Positions 37,940 to 52,900 of a stretch of DNA of 64,000 nucleotides are shown here, in pieces. The notes beneath the pieces were generated by a model. It was not told the DNA's origin. It did not search any database and was given only the letters and a program-made list of their open reading frames with translations. The stretch lies in NCBI GenBank assembly GCA_013396655.1, contig WBMV01000085.1:1187788-1251787 (forward strand), given 5' to 3'. The stretch's first letter is position 1; the number at the start of each line of letters is the position of its first letter. Made by a program: the position numbers and the translations under genes. Source of the stretch: Campylorhamphus procurvoides (lineage: Eukaryota; Chordata; Aves; Passeriformes; Dendrocolaptidae).

Positions 37940-40900
37940 CTGAAATCAGAAGAACAGGGGAGTGTTTTTCAATCGAGGCAAAATTATTAGAAATTGGTGC
38001 TTTAAAACCTGTTTATATAAAGTTCCTTACAGTCAACCAAATGATTCCTTTTTTCTGCTCAAGTCCCAGCATATTCTTTACCTTTTCAACCTTTTCACCA
38101 GTTGCTAACATTTAATGTAAATGTAACATGCAATTCTTCGTCCATGCATTCCACCATCAACTGCTAATCACAACTTCAAGCTTGTAAAAATGAATGTTTT
38201 ACAGCACTTTCCAGTACAGTGTAACAAGTGTTTATATTGCAGTATTTTCTCCTAAAACTAGCAGTGCTTCACTGTAGTTTATGAGGATACAAGGAACACT
38301 TTCAGTCAGAGGGACATTGACCAAGGCTAACTTCAGCCTAGGGAGGACAGAGTCTCCCAGTAGGACACCCCTCAGGGAGCAAAGAGAACCTTCATGCTGT
38401 AATTCAGAAAGGCTGAACAAAACTGCTGTGGTGCATCCATCCACAGGATACCAGGTCTCTTTCCTGGCTCCAGGAACAGTATGGGGAGACTACCCTGGTG
38501 TTCACTGGGGTGAATATGGGCCACTCAAAAATATTCTTGTCCACTTTGGGACAATGAACACAATCTACTTCTTTAGATCTGTAACCATACTAGATAAATG
38601 CATTTTAAAATGTTGTCCAACATCTTGGTTGTTTTAGGGGTTGATCCTGATCCAGCAAAACTGTCTTTAAACTTTAAAAAACTTAAAATCCAGTGATTTT
38701 AGTGAGAACAAAATGTTTCTCTTCACATAAGCAGTAGTTGCTCCCTGCACAGAAACCTGTTCCAACTGGTAACACTGTATCTGATTTTGAGTTGTACTAA
38801 CACTATTTCTCCTTTATCAGACTGGGTAAAACAATAAGTAGTAAAGATCAACTAAAATTTAGCTTGCTACAGTTTGTTTCCACACCTTCAGCAGTTTACA
38901 AAATAAAGCTAGAAAAGCAAACTCTAATGAATGTTTAATGTCAAGCAAAAAACCCATTCAATAGAATTAATATTTTTTTAAAAAGAGAGCAATGCAATGC
39001 ACTTACTTCCCTGATGGAATAGTCTCCTTTGCCACAGGCAACAAGTCATTTTCCAGAAGATCCCAAATGTAAATATTAGATGATGCATCCAGGGCAAAGA
39101 ACACAGCAGGCCTTGTTAAAGCCCACTGCAGGGCAACAATTGGCTGGCCATTTGTGCAGTCGTTCCACTGCATGATGGGGCACTCTGATGTCATCTGGTG
39201 TAATCTAATACTTCCATCAGAACAGCCAACCTATATCACAGTGAAAATGACAATACCTTATGGAACAAACCAAACTGAGCAAGATAAAAAACTGCTGTTC
39301 AATTCTTGAGAATATCAAGCATACAAATAAAATTAATCATCTGACTCAAGTGGCACATGTCTCTCATATTTCACTCTATGGACTGTCTGGATTTTAACTC
39401 TTGTATTTATGTATCAGTATGGAATTCTGAGTTCAAAGACAGTCAGTCAGTATTGAGTATCCACTAATCCTGGGTTAAAGTCCTAATTTCCTATTTTACA
39501 AAAAGTTCTCAGACTTCACCAATGCCATGATCCAGCACATCTTGACAGCAGTCTGAATTGGGGCAAGATCTACTTAGTGCCACATGCCCCCTGTAAGACC
39601 AAGAATAGCTTTCAGTAGGACAAGCTGTGTATAACAGAATAATGATATTAAACCGATCCATAATGAACAACTACATCTAAAGACAGGCAGACACCACTGC
39701 TTCCAGGTATTTTCTTATAACTTTTGTCTAATGTTTACAAGTTTGCTCTAATTCATATATAAAAGAAACTATTCTGTGAAAACAGAAAATAACTTATTCC
39801 TCCTACCCTCGGTCATCTCTACATCAGGAAGGCTTCTTAGAATTTTTACATCATAATAAATTTTACAGTGACTCTGTAAACAGTGCTTACATTTAAAAGA
39901 ACTTTGCAGATACAAACTTGAAGAAGTCAGTATCACTCAGAATCAATGCATTTGGGAAAAAAGTAAGAACATCCATACTGGTAAAAGAAAGTTCTGAATG
40001 CTCAGAAGCGATAGCAAATACCTACTCATTTTATACCTTAGGCAATCCCAATGACATCAGGTAAATACCCAGAGCTGCCTCACAGACCTTTATTTCACAG
40101 TGACACAGACATTTTAATCCCAGAATCATTATGTCACTAAGAGATGTATGCCAAGAGTGAGAAACAGCTCACACTTCACAAACAGCAGAAATGCTGAATT
40201 TCAGTAAAACCAAAGAATAAGTTGTAAGTTATAAATCACAGTGTCATTTTTTCCCTGAGCCAGATGATCCCCCTTTTCATAAGCCAAGTTCAAACAGCAG
40301 GACACAAGATTTGAGTCACCAGCCAGGAGGTATCTGAAAGACGTGCAGATGTGATGTTCAGGTACCACTTAGTGGTGGACTCCACGATCTTGGGGGTCTT
40401 TTCCAACCTAAATTATTCTGATCTTTTTGTCACCCTTCGTGGCAGATTGGAATTAGTGAGGTAAATCAATTATTAGATCTAGTTAAATGCATCAACGTAG
40501 AAATATTCTCTCAGGAAGTAATTAAAAAATGAAACTTCTATTGAAATCATTTCATACCAAAAATAGTGGCTTTCCAAAAGGGAAGAAATCAATTGCAGTG
40601 ATGCTTATTGATCTCAGTCCACTCTCCTGGGGCCTGAATAGCTTTGGAACAACTTTTAAATCATGTCTTGTACCATGGCCTACTAGACCCTATGAACAAC
40701 ATAAAGAAAGTTAATATCAATAATGCAAATTTTGTTTTAATTACAAGAAAAAGTTAAATAATTCACAGAGCTGCTACCTAAAAGATCCTTGCTAGCTAAC
40801 AAATTTTAATAGCTAACAGATTTTAATTATAGGCTCAAATTACAAACATTATATACAGTCTACTGGTAAAATTCCAACTAAATAGGACATTTTCCAGAAC

Positions 40901-43900
40901 AAAAAATAACAATGAGATGAATTTCAGCACATTACTCACAATGTTTGTTCCAACAATGAAATGATTTGGATTAGAAGACAGAAATTTAATAGTCAGTGTC
41001 TGTGGCATTCTCTGGCGAATTTCCTTTGGGAAAAGGCTAGGAAAAATGTGAAGGGAAAAGATGACATCAATACACGAAACTGTGTCCTAAAGCCGTGCAA
41101 GTACTTATAAAACTCTTGATCTAAAATGTCTATGACTACGTCAAGGAAGAAATGTGTATTAAAAAACCTATAATGTAAAATATATCTTATATAACAGCGA
41201 ACTATTAAAGTACAGGATGAATTAGCTTGGTGAGATACATGTGTAAAATTGAAATGCCCCAGTTTTCTTACCTGTTATTCAATTCCATAGTAGAGCTATG
41301 TACTAACTTCACTTTCCCTCCAGGAACTAAACCTAAAATTACACAAAATTATTATTTAAACTGATTTAAGCACTTTGCATTAAAAAAGTGCAACCGTTAA
41401 ATTAAATTCTAGAGTAATAAGTAAAAGGATATGTCATAATTAAATTGTTTACTGCAGATATAGCATTTGACATGTAAGAATCTCACATCATTTAAAACTA
41501 TTTACTTCCGAATCCCAATCTAAGGAGTTGTAATCTTTGACAGAAATGGAAACATGATTAAATGTTTTAGTTTTTCGGCATGCATATAACATCCTGTAAT
41601 ATCATTCCATAAAATCCAAATCTCTCAATGGTAAAAAGGCACATTTGTGTCCCTTGGACCTTTGACAATGGATTTTAGTAATGAGACACTGTAATAATGC
41701 TTCCACAAAGCTGGTCTATGTTACTTGTTAGTAGAGGATAACATAAATAATTCAAATCCTTCAAAGACAAGAATTTTTTTTGGAAAAAAATGAATGTTGG
41801 TTGCAGTAAAACTGTCAAGATAGGACCACAGCTTAAAAATGCACCTCTCCATAGACATAATACCCAGCTTTAGCAGCTTAACGTAGCCTGATATTGCACA
41901 CAAACTTATAGAAAATTGATCAAAATTCTAGTTTGTTGGCATTACTTCATTGTTTATTTATGTATTTTTTAATGTATCAGGATTTTAATCACAGCCTTTT
42001 CCAGTTAGGTAACTATATAAGTCTGTTTGTTTAAACACCAAAGAATGTCATTTGCTTTATTCACATAACTAAAAAAGGGCCAAATGGGTTTGGTTCTTTA
42101 CTTTTTTCATGGAAACTTTTCTCTCACACTAAATTAAATACCTTACCGAAAAGAGAACTTTCAGACCAATTATTAAAATGGAGATACAGGCAACAACAAA
42201 AGCAGTATAAGAGATTTGGTTAAAAATACAAAACAGGAGGACCAAAGACATAGACTTTCATATTCTTTGAAAAAAAAAGGTACTGAGGATACAGAAAACT
42301 GCTCTGACATTGTAAGAAATGTGGCTGTCTAGTGGCAATTACCAATACACAATTAGCAGACGGGATTCAGATAGCAGTGAAAATAATTCTCATTCTACCT
42401 AACCAATAACCCCAAACATCAGATATGTACTATTCAGAACGAACCTCTTCCTCAGTAATTTTGCCACCTTCTAAACTACTGCTTGGCATCACTGACTCTT
42501 CCTCTCTCTTCTAACTTCATAGTCTCAAAACTGGAGCATTTTATTTTACCTCTAATGTACAGTACTCACCTAAATCAGTCTGTGAACCAGCTAAATCCAC
42601 TTTATGTAATTCAGCAACTACCTGAAAAGTCAATATTTAACATTAATAACCAATTAATATTTACCAGACTTCAAAGTTTTTTAACTAATTGTAATAATTT
42701 ATGACCTAACTCTAGAGGAACTTGTAGAAAGGCAGGTCTAATGTTATCATGATTACAGGTGGATTCTCTATCCCCTGTCAATGTCTGCAATACTAAAGAT
42801 AGCTTTACATGCCTGCTGGATGTTCCCTGCTGGAAAGCAGAATATGGGAAGGCACAGTCTATACTTAATTGCTAGTTGGCACTTTGTTGGTTTGGTCAAT
42901 TGCCAAAAACGCACCCTAAATCCCCCAAATATGGAATTGTAGCACATTTCCTGTGCTTTTCACTATGCAGAAAATAGAAAGGGTAGATCATTTGGCCTGA
43001 ATCTGCTGCTGCTGAAGTTACTTAGAGCTCTAAGGACTAAACTAGTGATACAGTAGGGAAATACTTTTATCCCCTTATTATTCACTGAGCCATTCATTTC
43101 CTCAAGCAAGATCAATTCAGATGCAAACAACAGGTTCAGCAGCTGGGCCAGTGCTGCATCAGGGAAAAAAAGACTGAAAACATTTGAGATAAATAAGAGC
43201 TGTCAGGACAATGATTAAGAGTAACAGACCTGGTGCCTTCCTGATCATCATATTTTAGGCAAGGCAATTTTATCCAGTGATTTTCACTTTTTGTCTCCTG
43301 AACATTTGTTTTATATAAATTATGAATGTAATTTCTCCCTGCATTCAGTGCAGGCCCTGACACCACTGTGATTCTAAAATAAAGTAGGTGGGTGAAAGAG
43401 GACTGAAGTCTATGAATCAATTAATAGAAATATGTGAACATATTCCTATGAAGTAAAATTACTGATTGCATGTTTTCATGAGTTCATGTACCTATTAATA
43501 GTTTTTCCTAAGGATAACATTAGGGAGTTAGGTAAAAAAATTCAAGGAGAATTCCAACAGAATGGCTAGTGTTGCTGTACTTTTCAGAGAGAAAATTCTC
43601 ATCAGAAATTCTGAATTTGGGTTGCTATATTTGAAGTGTTTCGTTATTCCAATACATTATAATCTCTCTTTTCAAACATATATTACTCACCCAGATATTG
43701 AGGATTCCATTTTCATCCATTGAAGCTATCTGAAATGGAGGGCCTGACATTTCTATGGAAGGAATGGCAACAACTTTTATCCATACACTGACCTTCCTCC
43801 TGAACAATAGCAAAGGATTTGAAATATTTCCTATGTTAACGTATTCTCTGAAACTTCTACAATCCTCTCAGCTGCCTAGAAAGGGAGAGTGCTCTAATTC

Positions 43901-46900
43901 TACTGAAGGAAAACATGCATGAAACTTCCTTTACTGAGAGGGTGGCCAAACATTGGAACAGGCTTCCTAGAGAGGTGGTCAAATCAAGCCTGTCTGTGTT
44001 TAGGAGGCACTTGGACAATGCCTTTAACATGTTTTAACCTGGTCAGCCCCAACTTGGTCCGGCAGTTGGACTGAATGATCTCTGTAAGTCCCTTCCAACT
44101 TAAATAATCTGGTCTATATCTCTGTCTATCCTAATATGAGCAGCTTGTCCTACCAGAAAGGCAGATGACCTCTGTCTGCATCTTTCAAAAATGTCTGGAT
44201 TCTGCATGGACTTTGGAAGGGAACATAAAGTGCAACAGATGAAATGTTGGAAAACCTGCAATATGCAGCACATTTCTTTGATCCACTACAGATTTCAAAA
44301 TACAAATCTGCAATGGAACTAATAATGTTTCCTCCAGCACATTGTCTGAGAATTTGAGAACATGAGGATCAGAGTTTCTTTGCAAAGGCTGGTCATAAAA
44401 ACATAGGCAAAAGACACAGGAAAAAAACCCCAAGTACAGTCACACATTTTAAGTGCTTTCAAATATAAGCAAGTTGCTTCACTGAGTCAGACAGGGATTT
44501 TTTTCAGACATTATAGAAGGGCTAAGACTTTTCTAAAGGCAGTTTTTGAGTGATAATTTGTTTTATTAAGAAAGAACAAAATATTGTCTGGAAAACAGAC
44601 ACTGTAACAAGCATGCACCCACAACTGATGTGAAGCTGCACTGAACGAACATCACATAGAAATGAGGGCAGAAAACAAATATGGATGTTGGATACAATTG
44701 ATACCACAGGCAATTTAAGAGGCAGAGTAGGATTATAAACTGGATTTTGGCTATGATATATTTGCTTCACTAGACACTTAAAGACAGACTCAGATGTACT
44801 TATGCTTTGAAGAGCAGCTTACATACCCTCCTGATAGGAGAGGCTTGAGAGCCCGTAATTGTGATCAGCGTCAAGAGAGGTTGAGACAGGTTCCACTGCT
44901 AGTATAGGAGAGGTGTGGTTTACTGGGTTTAGAATGCCATCTGTAATTAAGAATAATGAAAGTTAAACATGGTATTACCTTCAACAAAAACCAACAACAA
45001 AACCTTAATCACTTCTCAACTTATGGGAGAATGATGATTACAAAAAAAGAATGGCAAACAATGAACTCCATAAAGAATTACTTGGAAAAAGTTTCAAATA
45101 CAATACCGCAAACTGTTTGCTAAATTAACAAAATACTACTAGATAAATCAGTGTTTCAATATTTCTATTTACTTCTCATTTTCCAAATGACTTCTGCACC
45201 ATTTATGCCACTGTTCCAGACATTACATTAAATTCTGTCATTTCAGGGTTAGTATGAAAAAAATTATAGTAATTTCAAGCTTCATAAAGAAACAGGCATA
45301 GAAATAAATCACTGCTTAATATAAAAAAAAAAAACAAAATTGAAGAAAAATTACTCTTAATAGAAAGTACCTACCCTGAAACAAAGAATTCACTTTAAGA
45401 AAATATGTATTTACCCTTCAATAACATTTTAAAATAAATGTGTATTTAGAGTAATTTCAATATGCGTTCTTTGTCAGATCCTGGCGATTTCTGGGCTAGC
45501 CCTGTGCACTGAACTTAATTTCATTTAAGACTAAAGGCACAAAGCTCCCTAAGTATACAGCATTAAACTGCCTGCTTATATGAGCAACTACACGAAACTG
45601 TACCCATACATTTGACTCCCAGCCCAGTGTGCAACACAAGACCAAGCATCTTTGACCTACTAAGAAACTTACAAGTCCATCAACAACCAAATACTGTTCA
45701 TTTCTACATGGTTGCTGCAATTAGGTACACTTGTGAAGGAAAGAGTGTTTAACCAGAGAATCATAGAAACATATCTTACTCTATGTGTTTACATGTAGAT
45801 CAAAAAATGTAGGTTATATTAAGGGAAACAACATGCTGAAAATTGACTAAGCTAATGATTTCAGATGAAGTAGTAGCTGAGTAGTCCATTTTAATACTAC
45901 AATGCTCCTCAGGTTCTACAGCTGATCCACCTCTATTTTACTGCTTGATGCACATTGAGCTGGCTTACATTTTTGTACAGCTATTAATTATTGACAATTT
46001 TTACTAGACTAAATACAATCCCTGAAATGGCTAAACTAGCCTACTAAGAATTGTTTCACTGGGCACAAAATGACTAACCAGGATGCACAGATACAAACCA
46101 GTGGAGAATGTTGGAACTCTAAATGTCCAGTCAGTTCCACTCATCATCATATGAGGGTGCATTCTTGAGTCTTCTCGAAGATCCCAGACCAACAATGAAC
46201 CATCTGTTGTTCCAGCAAAAACTAATGTGGTTTTACTGGGACTAAAGCAGCAACATACCACCTGCCAAACAGTAAAAACATGCATGGTATATATTATGAT
46301 AAGGGCAAATGATCTGATAAGCCTGAAATATGTTTTTACTTCCTAGTGCATTTCCTATACAGATTGCATGTGTTTATGGCAAAAGGGCAACTTATTTTAA
46401 AAGGGATGTAGGATGCAAGACTTTCAGTAGTCCTTCTCTTTTCAAGACAATTGTTTTACAATCTGCAACTACTACCAAAAAGCTGAAGGGACTCAGCTGT
46501 ATGACAGTGATGAGTAGAGAGAAGTCCTGACAACATCTGAACCAGATGTTTTAGTGCCATTTACTCTTCAACCATGAGTTAGAGTCCAAATTAAACAACC
46601 CAAACAACCAACAAAACACCACAACTGTGAGTACAATCTAGTTCTGGAGCACAAAGCAGAATGAGAATAGTCTTTTGTTCACTAGGCTCAGATGTATTTC
46701 CCAAAAGATGGTATATCTTGCAGCAAGACAAAAAAACCCAAAATACACAGAGTAAAGTTTTTCTTTTTGATGGGCAAATATACAATGTTATTAAAACATA
46801 CCTCTGATTCACCTATTAGAACTTTCTGAGGACTGGAGGGCTGCCAGATGTTCCAAACACATATCAGGCTCTTTCTGTTCAGTAAATCAACACCCGCCTT

Positions 46901-49900
46901 TTCAGGTAGTCCATGAACAGAAAGCAGTGTCTGCCTCTGAACTTGAGAGACATATAGGCAGGATATTTTTCGGTCTAAACCATTAAAAAAAAGTCAAGAA
47001 AGAAAGGCAATAAATGAAAAAGCAAACTCACTGTAGATGGAAAAGCAAACTTAGCTGCTATAGCAACAAAGAAACTATTCACAATTATGAAGAATATTTC
47101 TATTAAGAGTGGGTTGTTTTTGAAGATATACAATAAAAAAGGAGGGACTAAAGAAGGAATCCAAAATATTGTGAGTAGAAAACAGAAAGGAAGACAGTCA
47201 GGAAGTTAATAATTATTGTGGGCATAAGCAAGGCAATCTGCTCTAACATCAGTATATAGACTGAAAATTCAGCTGAGTCTCAAACAGGAAACAGCACAGG
47301 CCAGGCTTTTTCTGGTTCATCTCACGTGTTCATGACGGATCCCGTGTGTTATGGGCCTTCCTAACATAATTACAGACGCTCCACCTTTCATTTATATTTC
47401 CATCTGAACTGCTACCATTTATATGGAGAAGATATAATTGCTTTTCAAATATATCAGGCAATATTCTCCCTGTTCAGTAACCTGTCTTTATTTGTAATTT
47501 GGGCCCTACTGTCAGCAGAAAGTGCCCAGACTAAATTACACCACTTGAGATGGCTCTTCAACAACAGCAAGAAATTACATGCATCATGCTAATTGCTGGC
47601 TGTATTGCTGGTAGGAATAGGTGGACGATATTCCTTGTAGGATGATCTGGTGTTACCTATGTGAAACCAACCTGCACAGTTACAGCAGGATTTGTGCAAT
47701 TAAAAGAAATGTTGGTATTTACATCATCTATATATCCTGATATGTGCTGTTTGCACAGTTACGACAAAGAGCATGGTATTTTGCAAAGAAACAAAAGATA
47801 ATTCTGTATACTAGAAGGTGTAGAATAAAGTTCCCTTACCATGGAGGAATGGCTGGTTAGTATTTAACTGGAAACAGCTATCACTAATAGACAGACTCGT
47901 TTGTCGAGATCTTAGTTTCTTGGGTTGTGTTGCAACTTGATCTTCCTCTAGCAAAACAGCGATCACCTTTCAAACACAATTACATTTATAGAAATAAAAG
48001 GGTCATCTTATCCTTTATGTTAGTTTTGCTATTTTTAGCTTTCTAAAGCTATGTGGATAAATTTAATAAACCTTTACCAACTCTCTAGTTCATTCTGTAT
48101 CTTTGCAAATATAGCTTTACAGACATAGAAGTTGCACTGATTCCATTCCTTTGCAGAGAGATGATTATTTAAGTAATTTATTTAAATTAGTCAGAACAAG
48201 AACTGTAGGTGATCTATCACACTGTATACTTATGCCCACAGCTCATAAGGGATATTAAGGACATGACAGTACCTGGCACGCAGACCGGAGAAAATTTGCT
48301 AATCTTTGTGAATCAATTTTAGGTGTTAGAGCTCCATTCACTGACAGATCCTGGCTGTTTCTGGGACCTATTGAAAACAAATAAAAAAACAAAAATCAAA
48401 CTTGAGGCTTCAAAAGGGAATCAATTAAGGAAAGTGTAATAATAATTTAACTTTAAAGCATGAGGAGAGTAGTAGCAACCAACTTTTCTTCAGCAGGAAT
48501 AACAGTGTTGAGACCAGGATTTTTTGGGGAATCATTTTTGCTGCCAACAGACACAGCAAGCCAGAAGGAAGAACTATTTCTGCCACTTACTCTTCACCCC
48601 CTCCACATAGGGATTCAGAGTGCCTATGGCAGTTTGGTATCGCTGCAGCCTGCCACACTACAAAGGCTCATAATCAATGGATACAAAAAAGAAAGTTTAC
48701 ATGACATGCACACATCTCTAAATTAGTAAGATTAAAATGCTCTTCACCTCCAGATACAAGAGAACTTTCTCCTGGATGCTGTGTCCATTTCTCCAGTGTC
48801 TCAACTTCCTCAGTCTGAATGTCTCTATCAAGATTGTCCTCGTTACACTGAACATATGCCTAAGGTAGAAAGATGAAGTAACCAATATATGGGTGACACA
48901 GCTAAGAATGGCAGCAGAAAAATTAACAGAACTTTGTAATTTTAAAACTGATGTGCTCAACTTCTTCTGTTTGTAAATTTAGACCTAAGTATGCTGACAC
49001 ACTGTCCCTATCTTGTGCATACACATTTTACCACATTTCACACAATAGTGCCAGACCTACTGCAAAAATACAGAATGTCTCACACGATGTGTAAACACCA
49101 AACCCAGCACATCTGGGGACACTGAGCCACAGGCATTCAGAAAGCCCTTAAAAAACAGGGAAGGAAAATGAGAGTCCTCTTCTAACATGGAAAGGAAATG
49201 GTTTGCCTGGCCAAAAGTTCTGAAATCATTGCTTTATGGTAATTAATGTTTAGAGACGAAAATTATTAATTTTTTAGTCATCTATTAGCTTTAAGGAAAA
49301 TTATTTTTCAGAACAAGAATCAGCACTTTCAGGATTTAAATATTACTATATATTTGTTACTCACCTGCTTAGTGTTCATTTTACCAAAATTCCTGATATA
49401 CATGTCGTACTCATTTACAGGGGGCAAATCCAGTAATGAAAAACTCACTGAGAAATCCAGGTCAATTAGTGGAAGAAGTTCTGAACTCCGTTTTCTTCAG
49501 AATGAATTACAAGAGAGAAACAAAAAAATGGTTAAGACCAAATATTTGATATTCCAAAGAAAAGCAATCTGATTCGGTTCAGTACCAGAGATCTAACAGT
49601 CCTTTAATGTATGTGAAATGAAGTTGTACCAAACCTAACTGGCAGGTAAAAATATATCAATAGAAGCATACTGAATATTGCTATGAGTTTTCATTTAATG
49701 TTATGTTGAGATAATTACCATATTTGAAAATGTAATACTGATTGCAAATGGCAAACTTATGTGGTTTATTATTAAACCCAAACTTCAAAGCCCAGCAGAT
49801 CATCTTTTCTATGTATACAGAGGCTGTTCTGTAAGGTAGCAGATGAATGTCTCTTTCTGGAGTTAGGATGGTGGCTAACTCTCCTAAACTCATTTTATTA

Positions 49901-52900
49901 ACTTACATTACTTATATATGTAAATGTTTTATAAAGTTCTTCTATAATATCCTGATTTTGTTAGACACATGCAAGTGTATTTTGAATGACCTCCACTTGT
50001 AACAGACTGCCTGAATTTGTACCCCTTTGTAGCACTAAGGAAACAAATGACAATAGCAGTTTAGCACACCTAAAATATATTTTAAATATACACATGAAAT
50101 TACTTTATTGCAGATTCATTACCTGTGGACATGAATACTGACCTCTCACCCTAAAAGTAGGCCTCCAAAAAACTTCAGTTACTCAACTATTGGACTTGAT
50201 CTAAACTGTAAGAAAACAAGTACTCGAGATCGAGGGAGATTGTGTATTTTTCCACTCATATTTTTAGTTTTGAATAAGATTAGCACATTGTAGAGGATGT
50301 GAGATACCTGAATCTCTTTGTCCTGTGAAACACCAAACATTTCTATCTTCCTAAATTCCATTGCTGGAATGATTAAAAAATAACTCAACTGCCTTATCCA
50401 TCTTCCCTCAATCCTTTTATTTTCTGCCTACGTTAATTTTTAATTTTTTCATCTTTGCTCACAAACAGAACTGTATTTTGATTCTTAATTGGAAAACAAG
50501 TCTACCTTCATATACTGTATCTTATTCTGTAAAATGAAAAAACATTTCTGTGATATTACTTGTTATCATCAAGTACAAAGAGATTCCTGTCACTCCACTT
50601 GTATGGATGTGTGGGCAGTCTTTGTCACAATTCACACATCTATCTGCTTTAATGACATAAAGCTGTTAAGATATTTCATTTTAAGAGTGAACTGCTTGAA
50701 TGACATACAGATGGCTGTTTACAAGTCAATTCCAGGCTCTTGCTGTAGTACAGATCCCTTGACAATGAGAAAATTTTTGCAAAAAAATTGAAAATGCAAA
50801 ATTCACTCCTCTCTCTCTTGTACTTTCAGGGTTTTTTTAATGTACTTAAAAATGATAAAAAATAGAAACCAGTTAAAATTGTGGATCTGTAGCTAATCCA
50901 TATCTAAGAAGCCTTAAAGATGCAGTTCTGGTTGCAGTTTCTTCTAAATAAGATATTATTTGGAAAGGGAAAAGACTGGAGCAACAAGAGCTAGAACTTC
51001 ATCAGCATTTAAAGCTGGGTTTTTCTTTATGTATAAGCACAATTTTCACATCTCCTTTTTGCTACTTGATGGCATCTACTGCATTTTCTTACCCAAATTT
51101 TATTTTAACTTGTGCTTCCTAATATACCACCTCTTTACAAATGTGGGCACAGATTGCTAAGATCACACTCTGATGTATGAAAGTTGCTTCCTAACTGTGA
51201 ATCTGAATGCTATATGCACACAAATCCTTAAAATAAACTAATAAGCTCATATTAGTACTCACAACTCCAAAGTGCCACAGCTCATATAAGGGATGCTTTC
51301 AGTCTGCTTACAGGTAATAATGTATTATCACAGCATTAAATTCAATAACCCCTTTCTCTCTCCATGAAAACGCTCATTATCTTCACAGGCTATTTATGTT
51401 GTTAGCATGTACCCAGAGTTTTATACATAGCCATTATCAATCATAGTACATAATCATTAGAGGCTGACAAACACTCCAGAAGGCAACTCTTCGGAGATGC
51501 TTTCCTGAGTCTCCTAATCTGTCTCCACAGTCTAGAGAGGAAGTCTAAACAATTAACTCAAAAAAAATCTGGGCATATAAATTTAGGCAAGGTGAATTGG
51601 ACAGCTTAGACAACAAAATCACCCATATGTGAAGATCAGCCACTGATGTGCAGCCACAAAACAGTGGAATCTATTATTAACAATAACATTTAATAATCTT
51701 GCTTTATGCATCCAAGTGCTGTCACAGCAGATTACAGGCCAATTTGCTTCAGATAAATCTGGAGCTCCTGGCAAGTTCCACAAAAAGCAGGCATCATTTT
51801 GTTTCTTTAAAATACAGAGATGTCTTTAATATCTCAAATCTAGATCAAATTTAGATCAGTAATAACATGTTTTTACACCAACTGGTGTCAACCCTGAAAG
51901 GGAATGTGCTATTTTGGCAACAGTGTACACCATACAGCATCCTGATTGTTTCAAGAAATTACAGTTCTGCAGAGACCCGAGAGCAGCTAAAAGGCTTGCT
52001 CTTTAGTTCTTTAGGTCAATAATTAGGTGACTGAAGACTTATTCATAGAAATTACAATTCTGGCAACTCATTCTGTAATAAAATGATGCACATAAACTGA
52101 TACACAGATAAACGTCTGCAATAGAATTTCATGTAGCAAAGTCTGTACGTTATGTACAAACTAATTACTGCTAGCAAAGAAATAATACTTGATTCTATAA
52201 GCCCTAAGTTTATGAATTTCACATATTTCAAATAAAATGCAAAAGATTACATCTCACACAGTGAGATGCCATTGTTTGTGGGTTATTTCAAAGACACTTA
52301 CTTCTGTTTACTGGCCATACTTCGGCTACTTTGTCGTTGGTTTGCTGTTTGAAAATCCATGAATATTCCACAAAAACAGTTTCTGACGGTTTCTGGCTGG
52401 TTTTCTGTGATATAAAATATCGTTATGCTACAGTGCATGAACACGTAAAGCACTATGTCCAAAAAGCTACAGATTTATTAGAACACAGCTTCTAAAAGTT
52501 AGAAGTTTGCATACACCAAGTGCTCTTGCACAGCTTTCAGTACAATGAGCTTAACTTCAGTAATGGGTCAGCTTATGTCCCCTATTACAGTCCTTCATCA
52601 ATCAATTCAAAATGACTGGCCATTGTAATTTTTCATTTAGAACAGTATGATGCAGAAAGGGCCTCTTTCTTTCTCTTGCCATTAGCAGGTCCCTTGTTCT
52701 CCTGTGTACAGTAAAATGCTCTACAATCAGTTCTAAAGTCATACCAGCATCACACAGACTCCACTATATGCATGCTACACCTCTGAATAATTCATCATTA
52801 CAGCTAGTGGAGAACCTCATCAACACAAGCTTAAATAATGTCCCTGGCTTAACAAGAAAAACATTGAAAACTTCTTCAAAAAGCCACAGTTAATAGACCA

